DNA of 6,440 nucleotides. Origin: Bacilli bacterium. Lineage in GTDB: Bacteria; Bacillota; Bacilli; Tumebacillales; JAQBPP01. The stretch is from the NCBI GenBank assembly GCA_028287455.1, contig JAQBPP010000211.1, positions 1 to 6,440 of the forward strand, given 5' to 3'. Below are positions 1 to 5,020 of the stretch, one piece after another. Within the stretch, counting starts at the first letter, position 1. Each line of letters begins with the position of its first letter. The translations under genes and the position numbers were made by a program. The notes beneath the pieces are model-generated. The model was not told where the DNA came from. It saw only the letters and a program-made list of their open reading frames with translations, and did no database searches.

Positions 1-264
1 TGTGCCACCTGCCTTGATCTGATTCCAAGCTTTCCTAAACACAGGTAAATCGTCTGAATGAATCACGTCAATCGCATTCTGAATATCTTCCTTCAGGTGA
101 GCGGGGGTCATCCCACAGAAGTCCTCCAGACCACCCGAGAAGAAGGAGATTTTTCTTGCAATGAGGTCAAACGACCAAACGAACAAATCAATGCTAAGCA
201 GAATATCGTCCATTCTTTTCTGGGCTTCAAACAACAATCGTTCCATCCGTTTTTGCTTTTCCAT
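1..264 (-). CDS. PAS-domain sensor protein, N-terminal part (runs off the left edge)
   Basis: An open frame of 88 codons starts at ATG 264 and stays open to the window edge, so the gene's 3' part is missing. Residues 1-20 are a charged helical stretch (MEKQKRMERLLFEAQKRMDD). Residues 21-88 read as a PAS fold of the PAS_3 type: VWSFDL at 29-34, then FFSGGLEDFCGMTPAHL, then the typical VIHSDDLP at 67-74 and a helix ending in KAGGT. Such PAS domains sense a ligand or redox state and sit in front of histidine kinase, GGDEF/EAL or similar output domains. The output domain is outside the window, so the class of sensor is unknown. No signal peptide or membrane segment is seen in this part, so the visible domain looks cytoplasmic. 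The start is supported by GGAG 7 nt upstream. The gene follows a terminator hairpin and has its own candidate promoter. Frame and PAS assignment are firm; function is not. Confidence 0.85.
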   Translation of the reverse strand, partial: MEKQKRMERLLFEAQKRMDDILLSIDLFVWSFDLIARKISFFSGGLEDFCGMTPAHLKEDIQNAIDVIHSDDLPVFRKAWNQIKAGGT

Positions 265-265
265 T

Positions 266-283
266 CGTCCTCTCCGTCCTCTC
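266..283 (-). repeat. Tandem 9-bp duplication in the ribosome binding region of the PAS gene
   Basis: On the minus strand GAGAGGACG occurs twice in direct tandem (275-283 and 266-274), immediately before AATG of the PAS gene. Each copy carries a purine-rich Shine-Dalgarno-like core. The GGAG formed at the junction of the two copies is 7 nt from the ATG and is the likely functional site. Confidence 0.7.
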
Positions 284-327
284 CCCCAGATGCGGACTAA
301 GTGGCATAGCTTTCGCCATCCAAAAAC

Positions 328-356
328 TATTTCGACAAATTCCTATAATTTCCTGC
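328..356 (-). promoter_or_regulatory. Candidate sigma-H-type promoter for the PAS gene
   Basis: On the minus strand GCAGGAAAT (356-348) fits the sigma-H -35 consensus RNAGGAWWW at every position. After 11 nt follows GTCGAAATA (336-328), which fits the -10 consensus RNNGAATWW with one mismatch. Transcription would begin near 320, giving a leader of about 55 nt. I found no convincing sigma-A promoter in the same interval. The consensus is from memory of Bacillus subtilis, and short motif matches can occur by chance. Confidence 0.4.
331..337 (-). promoter_or_regulatory. Spo0A box (0A box) upstream of the PAS gene
   Basis: The minus strand reads TGTCGAA, an exact match to the core 0A box TGNCGAA bound by phosphorylated Spo0A in endospore formers, inside the context TTTGTCGAAATAG. 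It overlaps the -10 element of the candidate sigma-H promoter, a position suited to repression. A 7-bp exact match is weak evidence alone; its place next to a sigma-H-like promoter raises it. Confidence 0.4.
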
Positions 357-371
357 ACTTTCTCGCATTTC

Positions 372-411
372 AAACAATGCCGAGGACCCGTGTGGATCCC
401 CGACATTGTTT
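372..411 (-). terminator. Hairpin terminator after the SGNH hydrolase gene
   Basis: Two 18-nt arms (372-389 and 394-411) surround a 4-nt loop. The three positions that do not pair on the plus strand are all A-C there, which become G-U wobbles in RNA made from the minus strand, so the full 18-bp stem forms only in the minus-strand transcript. The 5' arm starts within the hydrolase stop codon and the 3' arm ends in UUGUUU. There is no long U run after the stem, so it could also act mainly as a 3'-end stabiliser. Confidence 0.65.
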
Positions 412-1048
412 ACAATTGTGTCAAAAAGCTAGTCACCATTCCTGCGATCCGTTGATATCCGAGTGCATTCGGATGGAGCCCATCCGAAGTATACAGCGGC
501 AATGTTAACTGATTCAATCCACTTTCGGCAAATAAATTAAGTACTGGCAGCGCATACGCAACACCTACCGCTTGAATCTGTTGTGCATAATCAATCAAAC
601 GATGTCCCGCGTCATTGCTAAAGTGAATATTATAACCGTCCTTGTCTCTCTGCAAGGGTGTCCATAGGCTCAATCTGCAGCCTGGATTTTTCGTTAAAAT
701 ATCTTCAATAAGTGTTGCATACGCCCCGCAAAAGGTAAAAACATCGCGGTTGTTGATGTCTCCTAACGGCTTGCCGAGACGAAAATCGTTTGTCCCGGCA
801 AAAATGGTCACACAATCCAATGTTGGATCGATCTGTCTGCCCACGTTGACGGTCGCTCCATCATCTCGCTGCCCACCCGCAGTCATCGTGCATCCACTTT
901 TTCCATAATTGACCACACGGGAAAATCCCAGCTGCTTGCTAACAAGTGGTTGGTAGCCATTTGCGGAGGTTATGCTGTCACCAAGTGTCCCCCAGCTTTT
1001 CCCCATCCATTTGCCAGATTCAAGTGCTATTATGATGCCCTCCTTCAC
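410..1048 (-). CDS. SGNH/GDSL-family hydrolase (putative esterase or deacetylase)
   Basis: A protein of up to 212 residues with the SGNH blocks in order: LGDSIT at 22-27 with nucleophile Ser25 (block I), NYGKSG at 47-52 with the oxyanion glycine (block II), AGTND at 84-88 with Asn87 (block III), and SDGLHP at 188-193 with Asp189 and His192 (block V). All catalytic residues are present and the length is normal for a single-domain member. No signal peptide is seen, so it is probably cytoplasmic. Family members cleave esters, often acetyl groups on sugars; the substrate here is unknown. It is the second gene of an operon, overlapping the binding-protein stop codon by 4 nt (GTGA). The start is uncertain. 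The strong Shine-Dalgarno sequence AAGGAGGG lies after this GTG, at codons 2-4, so translation may begin further in: at ATA codon 7 (1030), or less likely at ATG codon 15 (1006), which lacks its own binding site. A hairpin terminator begins at its stop codon. Confidence 0.9.
   Translation of the reverse strand: MKEGIIIALESGKWMGKSWGTLGDSITSANGYQPLVSKQLGFSRVVNYGKSGCTMTAGGQRDDGATVNVGRQIDPTLDCVTIFAGTNDFRLGKPLGDINNRDVFTFCGAYATLIEDILTKNPGCRLSLWTPLQRDKDGYNIHFSNDAGHRLIDYAQQIQAVGVAYALPVLNLFAESGLNQLTLPLYTSDGLHPNALGYQRIAGMVTSFLTQL
1038..1045 (-). promoter_or_regulatory. Shine-Dalgarno sequence located inside the apparent start of the SGNH gene
   Basis: AAGGAGGG on the minus strand directly follows the GTG at 1048. 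Seven nt after GGAGGG comes an in-frame ATA (1030-1028), and another ATA lies at 1033-1031. No ATG, GTG or TTG in the hydrolase frame lies at usable spacing downstream, and the GTG has only a weak upstream purine stretch. The site therefore questions the start rather than confirming it. Confidence 0.55.
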
Positions 1049-2319
1049 TTTTGATTCTTTGCAGTTGCTATATCCTTATTGATTTGATCATCGAACTGAC
1101 TTAGAACCGTATTTGTATCGGTATTGTTCTGCAGCATATTGACAAACGGAATGCCAAAATCCACATTGACATTCGTTAAGTTAGATGCTCGCGGCGGAGA
1201 TGGAGGGGCATCATGATAATAATAAAATGCATTGATATTTTTTCCCTTCATTTCAGGAATATCTTGACCAAACGCTTGTTTAACCGTATTGCTGGCGAGT
1301 GGCGTCCCAATCCCTTTTTTGGAAATCATCGTTTGGATGTCATTTGAAACCAGATAGGAAATAACCTGAAATGCCTGATCCTTGTAAGTAGAGGATTGGG
1401 AAACAAATAAATCAAGTGCTGCAGGCTTAAATCCTGTTTTAGGGAGTTCCTTCAAAGCAGGAACTGAAACGATATCCCAATTTAGACTTGGATTTGCTTT
1501 CGCCCATGTCAGAATATTAGGATTACTGTCAATAACCATCGCAATCCCGCCTTTACTGGCGTCAGAAGTAGGCAGCAATTGATTGTTAGGAATCTCAAAA
1601 AAGCGGCGCAAATTCTGATATAATTCTTTCCATCCATCTGTGTTGACAGTTGCTTTATCTTGTTTCGGGTCTAACGCACTTAAGGAGAGCTGGTTATTCA
1701 GCATGGTATTGTTGGGGGTAGCCGTGAATCCCTGGTACGTCACACCTCCAACCTGTCCCGTAACTTTTTTCGCAGTATCGTAGACGTCATCCCACGTCAT
1801 ACCGTCCTTAGGATAAGGCAATCCGAACTTGTCGAAAATGTCCTTATTGTAAAACAAAGCGTATCTGTTCATTGTAAAGGGAAAACCATACAGTTTCCCT
1901 TCACTGTTGGCGGACCTTGTTTGGGCCAGAACATTAGGTTCAAATTGAGCGAGATTAAAGTTATTCTTTGTTGCCAAGTCCTGTAAATCGTATTGAAAAC
2001 CATACTTCATGATTCGATCTACAGTAAAGCTGGCAGACTCATAAATGATATCGGGTAAATTTCCTGCAGCGACTAAATCCGGATAATCCATTCCTTGGGT
2101 TTTGTTAATAATCTTAAAAGTAATATTCGGGAACTTAGCTTTTAGTGCATCGGTCACTCCTAATTTATCAAAGTCAAACGCACCCGGTTGACCGTTAAAA
2201 ACAGTTAAAGTAATCGGCTCATTCACGTTTGGCACAGCTTGCGCACCACTGCTGCAACCGATTGCAAATAGGCAGAGCAAGAGAATGGCAAGTACAATTC
2301 CAGCTTGCTTGTTCAACAT
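1045..2319 (-). CDS. ABC transporter substrate-binding lipoprotein, sugar type (family 1 SBP)
   Basis: A 424-residue extracellular solute-binding protein. Residues 1-22 form a lipoprotein signal peptide: Lys4, a hydrophobic run at 8-20, and the lipobox AIGC with the lipidated cysteine at Cys22, followed by a short Ser/Ala linker. The mature part has the features of carbohydrate-binding SBPs: ITLTVFNGQPG as the first strand, then NRYALFYNKDIFDKFGLPYP and GMTWDDVYDTAKKVTG, a motif very typical of this family. It would sit on the outer face of the membrane and hand a sugar or oligosaccharide to a permease. No permease or ATPase gene is in the window, which is unusual if this were a complete transporter operon. 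The start at 2319 is preceded by GGAGG with 7 nt spacing. It is the first gene of an operon with the SGNH hydrolase and is divergent from a LacI-type regulator, which probably represses it. Ligand unknown. Confidence 0.93.
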   Translation of the reverse strand: MLNKQAGIVLAILLLCLFAIGCSSGAQAVPNVNEPITLTVFNGQPGAFDFDKLGVTDALKAKFPNITFKIINKTQGMDYPDLVAAGNLPDIIYESASFTVDRIMKYGFQYDLQDLATKNNFNLAQFEPNVLAQTRSANSEGKLYGFPFTMNRYALFYNKDIFDKFGLPYPKDGMTWDDVYDTAKKVTGQVGGVTYQGFTATPNNTMLNNQLSLSALDPKQDKATVNTDGWKELYQNLRRFFEIPNNQLLPTSDASKGGIAMVIDSNPNILTWAKANPSLNWDIVSVPALKELPKTGFKPAALDLFVSQSSTYKDQAFQVISYLVSNDIQTMISKKGIGTPLASNTVKQAFGQDIPEMKGKNINAFYYYHDAPPSPPRASNLTNVNVDFGIPFVNMLQNNTDTNTVLSQFDDQINKDIATAKNQK

Positions 2320-2344
2320 TTAACACCCTCCGTTTTTCCAATTT

Positions 2345-2372
2345 TTTAGATGAACAATGTAACCGTTTGCAA
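2345..2372 (-). promoter_or_regulatory. Candidate promoter of the binding-protein/SGNH operon
   Basis: On the minus strand TTGCAA (2372-2367) could serve as -35 and TCTAAA (2350-2345) as -10, with 16 nt between; each matches the sigma-A consensus at 4 of 6 positions. The leader would be about 18 nt, just enough for the ribosome binding site. The cre-like operator covers the -35 and part of the spacer, so binding there would block polymerase. The elements are weak, and a different promoter further upstream is possible. Confidence 0.35.
2358..2371. promoter_or_regulatory. cre/LacI-family operator
   Basis: TGTAACCGTTTGCA matches the catabolite-responsive element consensus TGWAANCGNTNWCA at 13 of 14 positions and is an imperfect palindrome around a central CG, the hallmark of operators bound by CcpA and other LacI-family proteins. 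It lies 39 nt upstream of the binding-protein start codon and about 108 nt upstream of the divergent lacI-type gene. It could be the site of the adjacent regulator, of CcpA, or of both; the sequence alone does not decide. Confidence 0.65.
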
Positions 2373-2392
2373 AAAACTCTTAGGTAGTTTTT
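2372..2392. repeat. Inverted repeat with 7-bp arms next to the operator
   Basis: AAAAACT (2372-2378) and AGTTTTT (2386-2392) are perfect inverted copies separated by 7 nt. The repeat abuts the cre-like site and its right end touches the candidate -35 of the lacI-type gene. It may be a second protein site, but A/T-rich repeats of this size also arise by chance. Confidence 0.35.
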
Positions 2393-2418
2393 ACTGAGGA
2401 ACAATTTTAAGGTACAAT
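2390..2418 (+). promoter_or_regulatory. Candidate promoter of the LacI-family gene
   Basis: TTTACT (2390-2395) and TACAAT (2413-2418) are spaced by 17 nt; the -10 matches sigma-A consensus at 5 of 6 positions and the -35 at 4 of 6. The leader would be about 55 nt and ends in the purine-rich stretch AGAAAGG, 10 nt before the ATG. The 7-bp inverted repeat at 2402-2426 brackets the -10, which suits autoregulation. Confidence 0.45.
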
Positions 2419-2426
2419 GAAAATTG
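2402..2426. repeat. Inverted repeat bracketing the -10 of the lacI-type gene
   Basis: CAATTTT (2402-2408) and AAAATTG (2420-2426) are perfect inverted copies with 11 nt between them, and the candidate -10 TACAAT lies in the gap. The arms lack a central CG, so this is not a classical LacI-type operator. It might be a site for another regulator or be incidental. Confidence 0.3.
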
Positions 2427-2478
2427 AACCTATTCTAGTTGCGTTTTAGTTTATTATTTATAGAAAGGTCAGATTGAC

Positions 2479-3549
2479 ATGCCGCGGAAAAAGAAAGTGA
2501 CTTTGTCAATGATTGCAGGAAAATTGGGTCTAAGTGTATACACAGTATCAAAAGCGTTGCGGGGACTTCCTGGAATGTCGGCGGAAACCAGGAAGGAAGT
2601 GCTGCAGTTGGCACACCAGCTTGGTTATTTAACAAAAGACCAGGAGAATAGCTTACTGTACGAAAGAATTTCAAACTCCTCGATCAAACAGCGACGGTTT
2701 CTGCTGGTTACATCCTCAGATCTATCCATATCTCCTTCTATTCATCAGTTATATCAAGGTCTCAAGTTACGGTTGTCTGAGCTTAACCATAAGATTGACC
2801 TTGTCTTTATGCCGGATTCACTTGCTGCACAACATTTTCAAAACTGGATCGAACAGGAAGGTCTCCTGTATTCGGACGGAATATTTATCACAGCCCTTAT
2901 TCCTGAGCCGTTAGAGTCTCTATTGTTGGAACTGAAACTTCCGCGTATTTTAATTAATTTCCCGCCGGTCGGTGCCAAAGTAGACAGTGTAATCTGGGAT
3001 GTGCTTGATGCAACGCGGCAATCTGTACATTATTTAGTCGCTAACGGCCACAAAAAAATCCTATACTTTGGTGATACAAACAAAACCAGGGGGTATAAGC
3101 TGCGCTGGCTTTCATTTTTAGAAGCGATGAACGAAGAGGGCATTCAGGTTCACGTGGAGAACCACGAGACCCACATGCCTGAAAATCAGGAACAATGGGT
3201 GAATACGTTAAAAAGGTATTTGGAACGTGTAAACCCTACTGCACTGTTATGCGCTACTGATACAAATCTACCTTGGATTTTTTATGCTTGCAGTGAGTTA
3301 GGTTATCAGATTCCGTACGACATCTCTCTGATCGGACTTGATCATATCAGCAGCAGCTTCACACCCGGCATTACACATCCCGTTCTGCTGATGAAAGAGA
3401 CGGGACATCGCGCTGCAGACCGGATGCTCTGGCGGATTGCAAATGCCCACTTGCCCTATGAACATATTCGCCTGCAAGGGTCATTTTTTGCAGGTGAAAC
3501 TGTGAAGAAGCTCAACAATCTTCTCCCAGCCAAGCGCCTTGCTGAATAA
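2479..3549 (+). CDS. LacI-family transcriptional regulator
   Basis: A 356-residue protein with normal LacI/GalR length and architecture. Residues 7-50 are the helix-turn-helix (VTLSMIAGKLGLSVYTVSKAL, then SAETRKEVLQLAHQLGY), with the recognition helix around 19-27. Leu59 sits where the hinge-helix leucine that inserts at the central CG of the operator is expected (nine residues after the Tyr of LGY), though the usual ARSL-like context is ENSL and the linker to the first core strand is a few residues longer than usual. From about residue 74 the protein follows the periplasmic-binding-protein-like effector core: FLLVTSSD, SDGIFITAL, NGHKKILYFGD, PTALLCATD, DISLIGLDH. It would bind DNA in the cytoplasm and release it on binding a sugar. 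It is divergent from the binding-protein/hydrolase operon with a cre-like site between, so local control is likely. Its 3' end overlaps the converging oxidoreductase gene by 38 bp. The effector is unknown. Confidence 0.93.
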   Translation: MPRKKKVTLSMIAGKLGLSVYTVSKALRGLPGMSAETRKEVLQLAHQLGYLTKDQENSLLYERISNSSIKQRRFLLVTSSDLSISPSIHQLYQGLKLRLSELNHKIDLVFMPDSLAAQHFQNWIEQEGLLYSDGIFITALIPEPLESLLLELKLPRILINFPPVGAKVDSVIWDVLDATRQSVHYLVANGHKKILYFGDTNKTRGYKLRWLSFLEAMNEEGIQVHVENHETHMPENQEQWVNTLKRYLERVNPTALLCATDTNLPWIFYACSELGYQIPYDISLIGLDHISSSFTPGITHPVLLMKETGHRAADRMLWRIANAHLPYEHIRLQGSFFAGETVKKLNNLLPAKRLAE

Positions 3550-4849
3550 GCAATTTCTGAAGCTCCTTGATGCGGACATTTCGGCTGTTCACCGAAAATT
3601 TGCTTGCGAGTGCAGCTGCTGTTCCTGCTGCCTGGCCCATCGCAAAGCAGTTTGGCATCACCCGGAGAGAGCCTTGCACAATGCGCTCCACAGAAGCGGA
3701 ACGGCCGGCGACCCACACGTTGTCCACGCCTTTTGGAAGGAGACAGCGGTAAGGCACTCCGTGTGATTGGCCGGGGGGCAGACGATAAATGTTCATTTGA
3801 TCTGAGCTATCAGTCAGATGCACATCTATGAAATAAGCGTTTCGGGCGATATCGTCTTCAAAGCTTCGACAACTAAGATAATCTTCCTGGGTTAGAATAT
3901 AGTCCCCTTGAATCCGCCTTGTTTCGCGAATTCCGATCTGTTCCCCGGTGGCCACCAAATGGGCATATTCAAATCCCGGGACATAGCTGCGTAAAAATTC
4001 AATTTGTTGTTTAACAACTCTTCTGCCCTCAACGGCGCCTCTTGTCAAGTCTTCTGCCTTAGTCCCATCGATACCAAACACATGACCGAAATTTACACCG
4101 ACCAAGTTGTCCGACAGCCAGGCGAATCCCGATACCTTCTTGCGGCCCTGCGGCAGGTCTCCTGCCTCCTGCGCTTTCTCCACCGCCAGCGAAATTTGCC
4201 CTGAATCCCCGCTTTCTCTTAAGTACTCTAAGAAGCTCTTCCTATTTACATTCGCAACCAAATAACACATCGTACCCGGCTGAAGTTCCCCAGATGGGCC
4301 CCCCTTTTGAATCGGAACACCGACGAGAGCGCAAATGTCTGCGTCTCCTGTTGCATCAATCACATATCTCGCTTGTATAGCAGAGCGTCCAGACTTATTA
4401 AGGACAACAATGGCGTCTACTTGATGATCGGTTGAATCCATAACAATCTGACCTACGAACGAATGGTACAGCAATTCAACTCCACTCTCGAGGACAGCAT
4501 CGTCATACACACGCTTCAACACTTCGGAATCGATCGGTACCCAGTCCAAACTATGTTGATACATTTTTTGGTATTCGAGACTGCAATTCTGTTTCATCTG
4601 TTCCAACAATTCCAATCCGATGCCGCGAACCACAGGTTTCTCTTTATCTGTAAACGGGCAAAATGCCGGCACCAATGCTGCCGTCCCCATTCCGCCCAGA
4701 TAGCCTCTTTGCTCAATAAGTAATGTTTTCGCACCATTGCGGGCCGCGGCCATCGATGCGGCAATACCTGCTGGGCCACCGCCAACCACAACAACATCGA
4801 TCTGCTTGATGACTGGGATTGACTCCTCAGGCAATGTGATCGTATTCAG
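3512..4849 (-). CDS. FAD-dependent oxidoreductase (FAD_oxidored family), apparent CTG start
   Basis: A 445-residue flavoprotein when read from CTG 4849. Residues 18-46 form the FAD-binding Rossmann fold: DVVVVGGGPAG (18-28) with the GxGxxG signature and an acidic Glu46 at the end of the second strand. GYLGGMG (49-55), YVIDATGDAD (about 162-171) and the C-terminal block VDNVWVAGRSAS through GQAAGTAAALA (375-415) are characteristic of the family. It is expected in the cytoplasm; the electron acceptor and substrate are unknown, though relatives often lie among carbohydrate genes. The start was chosen because GGAGGG stands 7 nt before CTG, a stop codon lies directly upstream in frame, and the resulting N-terminus (MNTITLPEESIPVIKQ) resembles family members as I recall them. 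A TTG at 4834 would give 440 residues but lacks a good binding site. It has its own promoter behind the terminator of the dehydrogenase gene. Its end overlaps the converging lacI-type gene, leaving no room for a separate terminator. Confidence 0.9.
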   Translation of the reverse strand: MNTITLPEESIPVIKQIDVVVVGGGPAGIAASMAAARNGAKTLLIEQRGYLGGMGTAALVPAFCPFTDKEKPVVRGIGLELLEQMKQNCSLEYQKMYQHSLDWVPIDSEVLKRVYDDAVLESGVELLYHSFVGQIVMDSTDHQVDAIVVLNKSGRSAIQARYVIDATGDADICALVGVPIQKGGPSGELQPGTMCYLVANVNRKSFLEYLRESGDSGQISLAVEKAQEAGDLPQGRKKVSGFAWLSDNLVGVNFGHVFGIDGTKAEDLTRGAVEGRRVVKQQIEFLRSYVPGFEYAHLVATGEQIGIRETRRIQGDYILTQEDYLSCRSFEDDIARNAYFIDVHLTDSSDQMNIYRLPPGQSHGVPYRCLLPKGVDNVWVAGRSASVERIVQGSLRVMPNCFAMGQAAGTAAALASKFSVNSRNVRIKELQKLLIQQGAWLGEDC

Positions 4850-4856
4850 TTAAATT

Positions 4857-4862
4857 CCCTCC
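4857..4862 (-). promoter_or_regulatory. Ribosome binding site that decides the oxidoreductase start
   Basis: GGAGGG on the minus strand lies exactly 7 nt before CTG (4849-4847), which is in frame with the oxidoreductase, and 22 nt before the TTG at 4834. The spacing is ideal for the CTG and too long for the TTG. No ATG, GTG or TTG occurs at the proper distance in the frame. Confidence 0.7.
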
Positions 4863-4885
4863 ACTCGTCGATAAATTGTATTTAA

Positions 4886-4909
4886 TTGATATTCCTATTA
4901 TAGGATCAA
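4886..4909. repeat. Interrupted palindrome over the oxidoreductase -10 element
   Basis: CCTAT-T-ATAGG (4894-4904) is a perfect palindrome around one central base. It is extended by TTGAT (4886-4890) and ATCAA (4905-4909), with a 3-nt offset on the left. It lies on top of the TATAAT box, so a protein bound here would shut off the gene. It could also be incidental. Confidence 0.35.
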
Positions 4910-4926
4910 TAATCAGCTTATGTTTA
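4897..4926 (-). promoter_or_regulatory. Promoter of the FAD oxidoreductase gene
   Basis: On the minus strand the -10 is a perfect TATAAT (4902-4897). The best -35 is TAAACA (4926-4921), 4 of 6 matches at 18 nt spacing. The transcript would start near 4890 and have a leader of about 40 nt that includes GGAGGG. The terminator of the preceding gene lies upstream, so the gene has independent transcription. Confidence 0.6.
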
Positions 4927-4971
4927 GTTGCATATTAGTTGAGGTAAGTAAAATCGGGCGAAAATTCGAAG

Positions 4972-5006
4972 CAAAAACAAATAGACGCGGCTCCGATGAC
5001 CGCGTC
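4972..5006 (-). terminator. Rho-independent terminator after the hydroxyacid dehydrogenase gene
   Basis: On the minus strand GACGCGG (5006-5000) pairs perfectly with CCGCGTC (4990-4984) around a 9-nt loop, and the stem is followed by TATTTGTTTTTG. It begins 15 nt after the dehydrogenase stop codon. The GC-rich stem plus U-rich tract is a textbook intrinsic terminator. Confidence 0.88.
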
Positions 5007-5020
5007 CATTTAGCCCTGTG

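Noticed and set aside
58..508. Plus-strand open frames across the PAS gene, its leader and the hydrolase end
   Set aside because: The minus strand carries recognisable PAS and SGNH proteins and a terminator here; the plus-strand translations show no family motif and no convincing ribosome binding site.
1821..1840. TTGTCGAA-like sequence inside the binding-protein gene as another 0A box
   Set aside because: It lies within coding sequence far from any promoter, so a chance match is the simpler explanation.
3471..3494. 7-bp inverted repeat (CCTGCAA/TTGCAGG) as a terminator for the oxidoreductase
   Set aside because: No U-rich tract follows on the minus strand and it lies within the coding sequence of the lacI-type gene; mentioned only as a possible hairpin.
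3456..3831. Several short frames on both strands over the end of the oxidoreductase gene
   Set aside because: They overlap conserved C-terminal residues of the flavoprotein or the lacI-type gene and have no recognisable protein features.
4594..4797. Minus-strand frame inside the oxidoreductase gene
   Set aside because: It is an out-of-frame shadow over the FAD-binding segment, without a plausible start site or family motif.
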